Positions 14,832-21,055 of a DNA stretch of 40,349 bases are shown one piece after another; position 1 is the stretch's first letter; every line of letters starts with the position of its first letter. The position numbers and the translations under genes were made by a program. The DNA comes from a virus: positions 1 to 40,349 of the IMG/VR virus record IMGVR_UViG_3300027749_000010; one strand, written 5' to 3'. The notes beneath the pieces were generated by a model. That model was not told the DNA's origin, searched no databases, and was given only the letters and a program-made list of their open reading frames with translations.

Positions 14832-15075
14832 TTATTTCTCCAACTAAAGCGTCCCACATAAACACAGGTGTTTTAGGTCCCACATAAGCGCCTTCTACAT
14901 TAAAGCTGATGTACTCAATAGCTTCTTCTTCTGTCATCCCCGCATCATTTTCTAAAATTTTTATCATTTTTTCAACAGAATAAACCAACACATCTTCTCT
15001 GGTTTGATCGCGCCAAACGCAAGCTGTACCTATAACAGCATCATCAAATCCATCTGCCTTTAAATAATCTTCCAT
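14818..15075 (-). CDS. Conserved small protein behind twin operators
   Basis: 85 aa. DGFDDAVIGTACVW, LVYSVEKMIKILEND and EEEAIEYISFNVEGAYVG, ending with a TPVFMWDALV segment, form a pattern found in many bacterial and phage small proteins of unknown function. Ribosome site AAAGGAAAAAA overlaps a poly-A tract. The two 26-bp operator-like repeats lie directly before it, so its transcription is likely controlled separately from the upstream part of the operon. Confidence 0.75.
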   Translation of the reverse strand: MEDYLKADGFDDAVIGTACVWRDQTREDVLVYSVEKMIKILENDAGMTEEEAIEYISFNVEGAYVGPKTPVFMWDALVGEINDRR

Positions 15076-15084
15076 TTTTTTCCT

Positions 15085-15160
15085 TTTATGTCCCGATCAG
15101 AACATTTTTTATTGCTTTACAGTGTTTTTGTGCATTTATGACCCGATCGGGATATTTTTT
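15085..15160 (-). promoter_or_regulatory. Twin 26-bp operator-like repeats with CCCGATCGGG palindrome
   Basis: Copies at 15085-15110 and 15135-15160 agree at 22 of 26 positions and start 50 bp apart (about five helical turns). The second copy contains the perfect 10-bp palindrome CCCGATCGGG (15142-15151); the first has CCCGATCAGA. Each is followed by six T (plus strand). They fill the 95-bp gap before the gene that starts at 15075. A dimeric repressor binding on one DNA face is the simplest reading. Confidence 0.55.
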
Positions 15161-15170
15161 GCATGAAACT

Positions 15171-15497
15171 TCAATGAGGTTCTTCAACAGGCCAGCATCT
15201 AACTGCCCATGATTCACCATACTCTTTAATGACTTCTATTGGATAATCCTTGTTGACAATCCATTCGCTCATCTGCCCATCAGTATCAGGGTCATATATG
15301 GCAGGGAAACCATACCGCCAGCCTTCAGGTGGGTCAACCCACACTTTGCTTTGCTTGATACTTAAATTGTCTGACTTGATACTTAAATCATTGTCCGTTG
15401 TGGCGGTCATTGTGAACAATTTAGGTGTTTTTTGTCCGTATAGGCGGGCAAATGGCGCGAGTGTGTCGCCAGTTCCTCTTTTGCGCCACAGACTCAT
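15171..15497 (-). CDS. Conserved small protein, unknown function
   Basis: 108 aa: a basic start (MSLWRKRGTGDTLAPFARLYG), a middle with the repeated words DLSIKSDNLSIKQ, then WRYGFPAIYDPDTDGQ and a Trp-containing end. The start overlaps the preceding stop (ATGA type). The PPEGWRYGFP and DPDTDG words look like a small beta domain. No known family was recognised. Confidence 0.6.
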   Translation of the reverse strand: MSLWRKRGTGDTLAPFARLYGQKTPKLFTMTATTDNDLSIKSDNLSIKQSKVWVDPPEGWRYGFPAIYDPDTDGQMSEWIVNKDYPIEVIKEYGESWAVRCWPVEEPH

Positions 15498-15697
15498 ATC
15501 ATTGCTGCCTCAATCTTTGCAATCATTTGGTTTCTCTTTCTCAATTCAATGTCATATTCAATTAATAACTTTTGCAATTCTTTTATCTCTGCCTTTAAAT
15601 GTTCCGCTTCAGTTTGCACTTTCAGGAAACTAACCTCAATGTCGTCTTCATAGTCTAAGTCGTGGAACGCATTGTCAAGCGCTTTAGCATCAGTCAT
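15494..15697 (-). CDS. Small coiled-coil protein
   Basis: 67 aa. Acidic start (DYEDDIEVSF) then a clear coiled coil over residues 27-62 (EAEHLKAEIKELQKLLIEYD). Stop overlaps the next start. Possibly a small adaptor; no family recognised. Confidence 0.6.
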   Translation of the reverse strand: MTDAKALDNAFHDLDYEDDIEVSFLKVQTEAEHLKAEIKELQKLLIEYDIELRKRNQMIAKIEAAMI

Positions 15698-15705
15698 AAA
15701 TCACC

Positions 15706-15996
15706 TCATAAATGTTGATCGATTAGCGCCTGAACACCATCATTCAAGCTACCATTGCCCATCTCCTTTAAGGACAATAGTTGAATGTTATTTAACTTAA
15801 CTACAACTGTCAAGCCTTCTTGCATCTGTTTTTTAATCTGCTTTGGTCTACCAGCACCTTTGCGTTTGCCACCCCAACTCCTTACAGGCCCAACAAATGT
15901 AGCCTTGAATACTTCAGGGGTTTTCAAGTACTTTTCGTAGGTTGTCTCTTCCTTCGTCAGTACTGGGTCAGACCAATCAATGAAGTGTTTACTCAC
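15706..15996 (-). CDS. AT-hook-containing small DNA-binding candidate
   Basis: 96 aa if started at the GTG at 15996, which has AGGTG six bases before it and overlaps the stop of the nuclease gene; an upstream GTG at 16005 is an alternative. GGKRKGAGRPKQIKKQ (about residue 45) is an AT-hook-like GRPK in a basic stretch, often found at the start of phage ribbon-helix-helix or helix-turn-helix regulators. The following LTVVVKLNNIQLLSLKEMGN agrees with a ribbon-helix-helix start. DNA binding is likely; function unknown. Confidence 0.6.
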   Translation of the reverse strand: MSKHFIDWSDPVLTKEETTYEKYLKTPEVFKATFVGPVRSWGGKRKGAGRPKQIKKQMQEGLTVVVKLNNIQLLSLKEMGNGSLNDGVQALIDQHL

Positions 15997-16258
15997 CCAC
16001 CACACCTATCATGCGTAATGCGGCCTCAGGGCTGTCTATCCTTGCCAGTGTGCCACCAGTCCAGTTTAGGAAAAAGTCTTCTTGTAGGGCTGTTAAACGC
16101 TTTTTAGAGCCATCCTTGACCTCAACAAGGAAAGTGTGGTTCTTGTAGCCAACTAAAAGGTCAACAGGTAGGCCAATGATCCAGACATAAGCGCCAGCAT
16201 CCCTTAATGCTTTGACGATAGCTTGCTGGTTGGCATCAACTCTTGCTGCGTATCTCAT
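15989..16258 (-). CDS. PD-(D/E)xK nuclease, VRR-NUC-like
   Basis: 89 aa. AARVDANQQAIVKALRDAGA helix, then GLPVDLLVGYKNHTFLVEVKDG: the Asp before LLVG and the E-V-K of VEVKDG form the PD-(D/E)xK signature. QEDFFLNWTGG follows with the usual aromatic helix. This small nuclease type (VRR-NUC or resolvase-like) acts in phage recombination or Holliday junction processing. Start overlaps the stop of one of the two ORFs before it (ATGA). Confidence 0.8.
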   Translation of the reverse strand: MRYAARVDANQQAIVKALRDAGAYVWIIGLPVDLLVGYKNHTFLVEVKDGSKKRLTALQEDFFLNWTGGTLARIDSPEAALRMIGVVGE

Positions 16259-16505
16259 TCATTCGCCTCTTGAGGTCCGTGATTTGCTCTAAACCATTCT
16301 TCGCTTCCATAATATCGGCCTGTTCCAGCCACCACGTTGTGGCCTTTACTTTCCCAACTTGCTTTACTTTCTTCTGATGCCGACTGATCCACTCCCTCGC
16401 TAAACACCAGCGCATTTCCTCTAAGGTCTCCTGTGAGGAATAGTGCTCGATCAATCGCTGACGGTAGGACTGAGAGTCCTCGTTTTCTAGCATTAAGTAG
16501 TTCAT
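16236..16505 (-). CDS. Overlapping ORF B, helical
   Basis: 89 aa, highly charged and helical (ETLEEMRWCLAREWISRHQK, EQADIMEAKNGLEQITDLKR), with protein-like composition. It overlaps ORF A (16255-16524) over nearly its full length in another frame and the nuclease start by 23 bp. The start ATG at 16505 has GAGG three bases upstream, too close for a good site. It could be a true overlapping gene or the second part of one protein made by frameshift from ORF A. Confidence 0.45.
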   Translation of the reverse strand: MNYLMLENEDSQSYRQRLIEHYSSQETLEEMRWCLAREWISRHQKKVKQVGKVKATTWWLEQADIMEAKNGLEQITDLKRRMNEIRSKS

Positions 16506-16524
16506 GCGCCTCTATTTTATTCAT
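16255..16524 (-). CDS. Overlapping ORF A, with N-terminal ALFLTGDL motif
   Basis: 89 aa. The N-terminal 36 residues (EAHELLNARKRGLSVLPSAI, then DRALFLTGDL) follow a pattern seen at the start of small phage proteins (helix, Pro, helix, TGDL). The rest is polar and less protein-like (Ser/Gly-rich). It joins both neighbours through ATGA overlaps and has GAGG eight bases before its ATG, so initiation here is well supported. See ORF B in the overlapping frame. Confidence 0.55.
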   Translation of the reverse strand: MNKIEAHELLNARKRGLSVLPSAIDRALFLTGDLRGNALVFSEGVDQSASEESKASWESKGHNVVAGTGRYYGSEEWFRANHGPQEANE

Positions 16525-17279
16525 TTGTGTAACCTCGCCATATATTCACGGATTTCTGGCGGCATCGGAACCGCCTCTTTTAATTTCTGTTCAACAGCAA
16601 TCAAGGCAGGATCTCTCTCAAACCTGCTCGGCACGGTAGTAAACACCTGGTCGGCCTTGTTGACCACACCCTGCTTCTGGTTTCGCACCCAATTACGCCA
16701 AGTGGCTAACCAGTCTAGCTTGACACCCTGTTGACCAGGCTTGGCAATCCAATAATCTTTGAAACCATCAAACACCTTTTGTGGATCAAGGTCAAACCGT
16801 TCTGTCCGACAGAATTCTTTCCACTCATCTGTTAAACAAAAATCTGGCTGGAGGCGCGAGCCTCTGTCCTGCTTAACAACTGGTTCTTGGTTCTTGGTTC
16901 TTGGTTTATGGTTAGGTGGAGGTTCGTCTACGCTTGGTACACGGTTCGTGTTTCTTTCCTTACGTTTCGTTTCTCTTTCTATAGCAATTCGTTTGTTTGT
17001 ATCGGCATTTGTGTGATAGTTAAGCAATTCTTCAAGCACTCTATCTTGTATATATTGCCCTTCATTGTCCAATGTAAAAAACCTGCTTAAAACAAACTTT
17101 ACCGCCTCAATCTCTGCTTCTGTTGATGCCCAAGTCCACTCAAGTGCTTTGTCTAATGTTGGAAACACTTCACGGTCATAACACGCATCAATGAGAAGCG
17201 TGTACGCTCCGTGCTGTAGCATAGTAAGACGACCTGCTTTTTTGGCATAGTCGCCAATATTTCTTTTGTAATAGTGCAT
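16521..17279 (-). CDS. DUF1376 (YdaU-like) replication initiation protein
   Basis: 252 aa. N-terminal HYYKRNIGDYAKKAGRLTMLQHGAYTLLID is the signature of DUF1376, with ALEWTWASTEAEIEAVKFVL and RVLEELLNY following. The middle (110-150) is a charged Pro/Asn linker, and the C-terminus (LTDEWKEFCRTERFDLDP, LDWLATWRNWVRN) resembles the DnaT-like or replisome-organiser C-terminal domain. It probably acts in initiating phage DNA replication by loading host helicase. Followed by coupled small genes and the nuclease. Ribosome site is weak (GCGGGTTAT). Confidence 0.8.
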   Translation of the reverse strand: MHYYKRNIGDYAKKAGRLTMLQHGAYTLLIDACYDREVFPTLDKALEWTWASTEAEIEAVKFVLSRFFTLDNEGQYIQDRVLEELLNYHTNADTNKRIAIERETKRKERNTNRVPSVDEPPPNHKPRTKNQEPVVKQDRGSRLQPDFCLTDEWKEFCRTERFDLDPQKVFDGFKDYWIAKPGQQGVKLDWLATWRNWVRNQKQGVVNKADQVFTTVPSRFERDPALIAVEQKLKEAVPMPPEIREYMARLHK

Positions 17280-17387
17280 ATAACCCGCTTTTTATAAGCC
17301 CCTTAGATGAAACGGTCGGCAGGAGAAGGGGTAACTCTTTTCGGTATGCTCATGACTTCATACCTAGCCGTGTTTCAAACCACTATA

Positions 17388-17558
17388 TCACTGATTCTCG
17401 TTTAGCACAATATTGGGCTTTTGTAGATCAGCAAGCATTTCTAGGAATAGATTGGTCACATGGTTACTGATACTGTAATCTTCTGTAGGGTCAGCAATGA
17501 TCTGTACACCCAGAGTTCCATCTTCCTTGTCTGTCAAAATTATGTTTACTGTGTGCAT
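17388..17558 (-). CDS. Small protein after Cro-like gene
   Basis: 56 aa, MHTVNIILTDKEDGTLGVQ then a helical LFLEMLADLQ segment. It overlaps the Cro-like gene by 13 bp, which implies translational coupling. This type (short strand, DxxDG, helix) is common in phage early operons; no family name is given. After its stop there are 108 bases without a gene before the DUF1376 start. Confidence 0.6.
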   Translation of the reverse strand: MHTVNIILTDKEDGTLGVQIIADPTEDYSISNHVTNLFLEMLADLQKPNIVLNENQ

Positions 17559-17722
17559 TCTTCTTCCTTAAACCATTCTGGCTTCTTCTCTTTTAACTGA
17601 TAGACGCGCAGGTCGGGAATCTTGTTCTTAATCTTGTATTTGTAAGCTGCTGGCGCTGTTATGCCAAGCACTTTTGCCAGCTCGTATAGGGTGACGTTTT
17701 TAGGTAAATCTGTAACTTTCAT
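17546..17722 (-). CDS. Cro-like repressor
   Basis: 58 aa. LYELAKVLGITAPAAYKYK is a helix-turn-helix of the Cro type, followed by KIPDLRVYQLKEKKPEWF, matching the IP-LR-YQL-E-PEW tail of Cro-like DNA-binding proteins. Start behind AAAGGAATGCA. Being first in the minus-strand early operon and facing divergent genes, it probably binds the 17723-17896 region and tunes both early promoters. No CI-type partner or integrase was found. Confidence 0.8.
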   Translation of the reverse strand: MKVTDLPKNVTLYELAKVLGITAPAAYKYKIKNKIPDLRVYQLKEKKPEWFKEEECTQ

Positions 17723-17896
17723 TGCATTCCTTTGTTATTGTTAACGGTGCGATAATAGCGCATGATACAACACTATTAAATAGAAACTGCCTATCGTTTC
17801 TGAAACATTGATAGAAATAATTGTTTAGTAAATGTCGCAAAGTTGATGTAAAGTCTCTTCATGCCATCAGATAACGGTGGCTAAGAAAAGCAAAGT
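17723..17896. promoter_or_regulatory. Divergent early control region
   Basis: Lies between the start of the Cro-like gene (minus) and the first plus-strand early gene. It holds an inverted repeat CTATC/GATAG with a nested TTTC/GAAA core (17791-17814), TGCG/CGCA (17748-17762) and a TAATAG/CTATTA pair (17753-17758, 17773-17778). ATAGAAA occurs twice. These look like Cro operators. The motif TAATAGCGCATGAT resembles the word that recurs at 10712. No certain -35/-10 pair. Confidence 0.55.
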
Positions 17897-18085
17897 ATGG
17901 ACTATTTAACAGCGTGGCAGGAAGGTTATACAAGCGGTCAAGAGTTTGCTCTCAAGCTGGTTAACCAAGAACTAAAGCTAGATTTCAAGAAAGTATCAGA
18001 ACTTGTTCTGTACATGGAAAAGTTAGAAGCATTGATAGAAGAGTTAAGAGCAAGAGTAGAAGAAATGGAGAGTTACCATGATTGA
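17897..18085 (+). CDS. Small coiled-coil early protein
   Basis: 62 aa. Start MDYLTAWQEGYTSGQEFALK, then a coiled coil LEALIEELRARVEEMES. First gene of the plus-strand early operon. Its stop overlaps the next start. Composition is typical of small early host-modifying or regulatory proteins, but no family was recognised. Confidence 0.65.
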   Translation: MDYLTAWQEGYTSGQEFALKLVNQELKLDFKKVSELVLYMEKLEALIEELRARVEEMESYHD

Positions 18086-18290
18086 TTTCAATATATTTTC
18101 CAACAAGTTATATACAACCTTCGGCAGTGTAAAAACTGATCAAGACGGCAATGTATTTACTAAGTCTGGTAGTTCATGGATTTCTACAGATGGCGATGTT
18201 ATTCAGGAAACCAGCGGTGGTTACTTAAACGTCAAGACAGGAACATTATCAACATTTGGCGATCCGTTTAATGAGGTGAATCATGACTGA
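18078..18290 (+). CDS. Small early protein, beta-rich
   Basis: 70 aa, MIDFNIFSNKLYTTFG, with KTDQDGNVFTKSGSSWI, IQETSGGYLN and NVKTGTLSTFGDPFN-like strand pairs, no charge clusters. Overlaps both neighbours, which supports it as a real translated gene. Function unknown. Confidence 0.6.
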   Translation: MIDFNIFSNKLYTTFGSVKTDQDGNVFTKSGSSWISTDGDVIQETSGGYLNVKTGTLSTFGDPFNEVNHD

Positions 18291-18531
18291 CAAGATGGAA
18301 GTTGACTTAGGCGACTTAGGTGTCTGCGACATAGAGTATGACTACTGTGCTGGCGATCCAAATTGGGGCGAACCAGAATCATATGAGTTCAGAGTTCTGT
18401 ACCGTGGTGACGAAGACGGCAGCAGAAAGGGTTTAGACATTACCGATACCCTTGATGATGACCAGTTGACCTACATAGAAGAAGAAATAAAAGAACTAGA
18501 ACACAAACTGTGGATTACATATGGACCATAG
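18283..18531 (+). CDS. Acidic early protein
   Basis: 82 aa, strongly acidic (VDLGDLGVCDIEYDYCAGD, DTLDDDQLTYIEEEIKELEH). Beta-strand start and a helical end. It could be a DNA-mimic-type or protein-binding early protein; this is inferred only from charge. Overlaps both neighbours. Confidence 0.6.
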   Translation: MTDKMEVDLGDLGVCDIEYDYCAGDPNWGEPESYEFRVLYRGDEDGSRKGLDITDTLDDDQLTYIEEEIKELEHKLWITYGP

Positions 18532-18742
18532 CATTGCATGGACAAAAGACTTTAGTACTTGGAATATGAAAACATCACAATTTGTTAAACACGTACAGTG
18601 GGAAGAAGTAAAGCTTCTCATTGTGTATCACAGGCTATATGACGATATGTATAGCATTGACGAAGTGCAAACCCTTGATGGACAAAACATCATTGATATG
18701 TTGCGCGACCGAGTAATACAAGCATTGGAGAAAATGATATGA
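18521..18742 (+). CDS. Small early protein
   Basis: 73 aa, MDHSIAWTKDFSTWNMKTSQ, then VQWEEVKLLIVYHRLYDD and a helical end. Overlaps its neighbours by 11 and 4 bp. No domain recognised. Confidence 0.55.
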   Translation: MDHSIAWTKDFSTWNMKTSQFVKHVQWEEVKLLIVYHRLYDDMYSIDEVQTLDGQNIIDMLRDRVIQALEKMI

Positions 18743-18933
18743 AAGATATACCAGCATTTCCACGCACTCAATGGCCTAATGAAATAGGCATGACCTTGCG
18801 TGATTACTTTGCGGCTAAGGCTATGCAGGGTTATTGTGCAGACACAGAATTTAAAAAAGAATGTGGTCAAGAAGATACTGCTATTTCCGCATACAAGATG
18901 GCAGACGCAATGATAAAAGAGAGGAAAGTATGA
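18739..18933 (+). CDS. Conserved small phage protein (MTLRDYFAAKAMQG type)
   Basis: 64 aa. IPAFPRTQWPNEIGMTLRDYFA-like start, here GMTLRDYFAAKAMQG, then AYKMADAMIKER. This pattern (MTLRDxFA-xA...AYxxADAMLxxR) is very common in phage and prophage early regions; its function is not known. ATGA overlaps at both ends. Confidence 0.8.
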   Translation: MKDIPAFPRTQWPNEIGMTLRDYFAAKAMQGYCADTEFKKECGQEDTAISAYKMADAMIKERKV

Positions 18934-19133
18934 AAGTAAAGAGTCTATTCGAGCAATACAAGCAAGAGTTTATGCAATCCAGCGTGGAGTATTGCTGTTA
19001 CTGCTGCCAGCCTAAAGAAGAAAAGATTGGCTGTTGCCATGAGAATCACTTTGTTGAGTTTAGGGATCTATATCCTGAAGACCAGCAAGCCATCATCAAC
19101 GAAGAGTTAGAACTAGTATTTGGAGCAGAATAA
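18930..19133 (+). CDS. Small cysteine-rich early protein
   Basis: 67 aa from the ATG at 18930, which overlaps the previous stop and has GAGGAAAGT before it. It holds YCCYCCQP and GCCHENH, a set of Cys and His residues that could form a zinc site (CxxCC ... CCHxxH), followed by an acidic tail ending LVFGAE. Its TAA overlaps the ERF start. Not a recognised family. Confidence 0.65.
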   Translation: MKVKSLFEQYKQEFMQSSVEYCCYCCQPKEEKIGCCHENHFVEFRDLYPEDQQAIINEELELVFGAE

Positions 19134-19741
19134 TGAATGTATATCAGAAGTTGAATATTGCGCGGTCTAGATTTCACGCATCTAAACTCAAGAAGTCAGG
19201 ACATAACAAGTTTGCTAACTATTACTATTTTGAGTTGGGTGACTTTATCATTCCAGCACTAAATATATTTGATGAGGTTGGCCTCACATCGGTTATCAGC
19301 TTTGGCAAAGACATGGCGACCATGACAATCATCAACATGTCAATACCAGAAGAGCAGATAGTTATCTCTAGTCCTATGTCTACGGCTGCTTTAAAAGGCT
19401 GTCATGAGGTCCAAAACCTTGGCGCAGTGCAGACATATATCCGCAGGTATCTGTGGGTTGCAGCGCTTGAGATTGTTGAACATGATGCGCTAGACGCTAC
19501 AACAGGTCGCAAAGGTGATGCGCCAATAATTACTCCTCGCGGTAGCCCTGAGGTTAACGAAGAGGATCAAGAATTTCTCAAAGGTATGGCAGTTGCCTGT
19601 GAGGAATTGGTCGGTGTCGGCAAAGCAAAAGAAGCATCTGAAATGCTCGACAAAGCAATGCTAGACAGCGAACAAAAACTATGGCTCTGGGGACTGTTAA
19701 CAGCACCAACCAGATCCGCAATTAAAAAACAGAAAGGCTAA
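19133..19741 (+). CDS. erf: ERF-family single-strand annealing protein
   Basis: 202 aa. Start MNVYQKLNIARSRFHASKL, KFANYYYFELGDFI, then the family core with SPMSTAALKGCHEVQNLGAV and TYIRRYLWVAALEI followed by EHDALD. ERF proteins anneal complementary single strands in phage recombination. C-terminal third is variable and helical. Coupled to the preceding gene (TAATG) and followed 2 bp later by the ssDNA-binding-like gene, as expected for a recombination cassette. No exonuclease partner in the operon. Confidence 0.85.
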   Translation: MNVYQKLNIARSRFHASKLKKSGHNKFANYYYFELGDFIIPALNIFDEVGLTSVISFGKDMATMTIINMSIPEEQIVISSPMSTAALKGCHEVQNLGAVQTYIRRYLWVAALEIVEHDALDATTGRKGDAPIITPRGSPEVNEEDQEFLKGMAVACEELVGVGKAKEASEMLDKAMLDSEQKLWLWGLLTAPTRSAIKKQKG

Positions 19742-19743
19742 TC

Positions 19744-20034
19744 ATGGAAATCTCAGTCGAATGGAAAGACGGTAAGTACCCCTCTTTCAACTTAATCTTG
19801 GCATCTAAACCAGGTGTAGACCCGTTTATCACTATCAAGAGTTGCAGCATCATGTCTGGCAGTAAGGGTGACTTTGTAAAGTATCCATCCAAGAAGATGG
19901 ACGATGGCAAATGGTTTAACTACATCTATGCAAACGAGAAATTTAACTCTGCTGTGATGGAAAAGGCTAAAGCTGCCAAGAAAGACACTCCCGTCAAAAC
20001 TGTGCAAGACATGGATGATGACGTCCCCTTCTGA
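19744..20034 (+). CDS. SpoVG-like protein with SSB-type acidic tip
   Basis: 96 aa. Residues 1-75 resemble SpoVG (PFITIKSCSIMSGSKGDFV, then YPSKKMDDGKWFNYIY and the helix NEKFNSAVMEKAK). The C-terminus DMDDDVPF matches the DDD(I/V)PF tip that bacterial SSB uses to recruit repair proteins. SpoVG proteins bind DNA, so this may be the phage single-strand-binding partner of ERF. The SpoVG assignment is by pattern; the tip is unmistakable. Confidence 0.7.
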   Translation: MEISVEWKDGKYPSFNLILASKPGVDPFITIKSCSIMSGSKGDFVKYPSKKMDDGKWFNYIYANEKFNSAVMEKAKAAKKDTPVKTVQDMDDDVPF

Positions 20035-20036
20035 CA

Positions 20037-20252
20037 ATGGATAACAGCACCCCCACCCCCCTATGTTTTCAATCAAGGGAACAGTTTGATAGTTGGAGAG
20101 AATTTGCACGAATAGCAAAAGATAAATGTTCTATTTGTGAAGACTGCAATCCAGCGTACAGATACAAAATGAAAGAAGTAAACAGATGCAAACAAGCTTT
20201 TTGGACACTGCCAGAGAACGAATTCAATCTACGAATAATGAGGAAGATATGA
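20037..20252 (+). CDS. Small cysteine-containing protein
   Basis: 71 aa. KCSICEDCNPAYRYKM with CxxCxxC followed by RCKQAFW, so a possible metal site. N-terminal part FQSREQFDSWREFA is helical. Lies between the ssDNA-binding-like gene and the winged-helix gene; its stop overlaps the next start. Confidence 0.6.
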   Translation: MDNSTPTPLCFQSREQFDSWREFARIAKDKCSICEDCNPAYRYKMKEVNRCKQAFWTLPENEFNLRIMRKI

Positions 20253-20539
20253 AACTAATGGAATTCTTTAGGGCGCGAGTCCTTGATCCAATAACAAGTC
20301 ATATGGCTGCTCACAGCGTTGCTGATGTAGCTCCCGCCCATATGGAAGTTATTCATGCTTGCTTAAAAAAGTATGGACCATTGGGTAAAGACGGTATAGC
20401 AAAGTATTCTGGACTACGGAACGACCAGGTATGGCGTAGGTTGCCAGAGTTGCAAAAGCTGGGAATGATCGAGTTAACAGGTAAAACTGCTAGGTCTAAT
20501 TCTGGTAGATCAGAAAGGGAATGGAGGGCTATATGTTAG
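20249..20539 (+). CDS. Winged-helix DNA-binding protein
   Basis: 96 aa from the ATG at 20249, coupled to the preceding stop. ARVLDPITSHMAAHSVADVA, then YGPLGKDGIAKYSGLRNDQVW and RRLPELQKLGMIELTGKT form a winged-helix (MarR-like) fold with a wing, ending NSGRSEREWRAI, as in phage helix-turn-helix proteins of this type. Probably regulates early or replication genes. Confidence 0.75.
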   Translation: MKLMEFFRARVLDPITSHMAAHSVADVAPAHMEVIHACLKKYGPLGKDGIAKYSGLRNDQVWRRLPELQKLGMIELTGKTARSNSGRSEREWRAIC

Positions 20540-20634
20540 AGACAGTTCTTTGGGTAGTGTTCTTAATTATGTTTGGAGCAATAGCTACCGTTGCCACTTT
20601 GGTAGCAGTACTAATGCTGTCGGAGGACAAATGA
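20533..20634 (+). CDS. 33-aa single-pass membrane peptide
   Basis: MLETVLWVVFLIMFGAIATV and then ATLVAVLMLSEDK: one long hydrophobic segment (about residues 4-29). It starts inside the previous gene's end with GGAGGGCT upstream and its stop overlaps the next start (ATGA), so both ends show translational coupling. Likely real despite its size; function unknown. Confidence 0.6.
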   Translation: MLETVLWVVFLIMFGAIATVATLVAVLMLSEDK

Positions 20635-20822
20635 AAATCACTCTAGAGTTTGACGACCTAGAAGATGCAAAAAGAGCCATCCATGCTGCGGAAGCGTGGA
20701 TAGCCCTATCTGAAATTAGCGAGTTATTAAGGTCTCAGCGTAAACACGATGTCCCTATGGATCAGACCTTGGCCTGTATCCAAGAAATTGTGCAAGACGC
20801 TATGCCCTTGATTTACTCCTGA
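20631..20822 (+). CDS. Small helical early protein
   Basis: 63 aa from the ATG at 20631 behind CGGAGGACAA. LEFDDLEDAKRAIHAAEAW, then ALSEISELLRSQRKHD and a final helix. Typical of small phage proteins of this part of early operons. Its stop overlaps the end of the opposite-strand acidic gene by 10 bp. Confidence 0.65.
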   Translation: MKITLEFDDLEDAKRAIHAAEAWIALSEISELLRSQRKHDVPMDQTLACIQEIVQDAMPLIYS

Positions 20823-21046
20823 TCTTCGTCTTCTTCTTCTTCTACTTCAACCCACTCGTCGAGGTCTTCGTCGTAGTAGTAGCTGATGCCGTCTTCGTCA
20901 ACAAAGACTAATTCGTCGTCTTCGCTCCAGTTGCACTCTTCTTGTTCTTCAATAAATTCAGCTAACAAAGCAACCTTGGAAAAATCACTAGTTTCCATTG
21001 TGATTGTTTCGCCCCAGCCATTTAATTCGATCTCGACTTTATACAT
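20813..21046 (-). CDS. Acidic protein, last gene of the late operon
   Basis: 77 aa. Starts with a beta part MYKVEIELNGWGETITMETS; the second half is extremely acidic (DEDLDEWVEVEEEEDEDQE). Start behind AAAGGATTTATAT. The charge recalls DNA-mimic inhibitors, but low complexity alone also explains it. It meets the plus-strand early operon tail to tail. Confidence 0.7.
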   Translation of the reverse strand: MYKVEIELNGWGETITMETSDFSKVALLAEFIEEQEECNWSEDDELVFVDEDGISYYYDEDLDEWVEVEEEEDEDQE

Positions 21047-21055
21047 ATAAATCCT

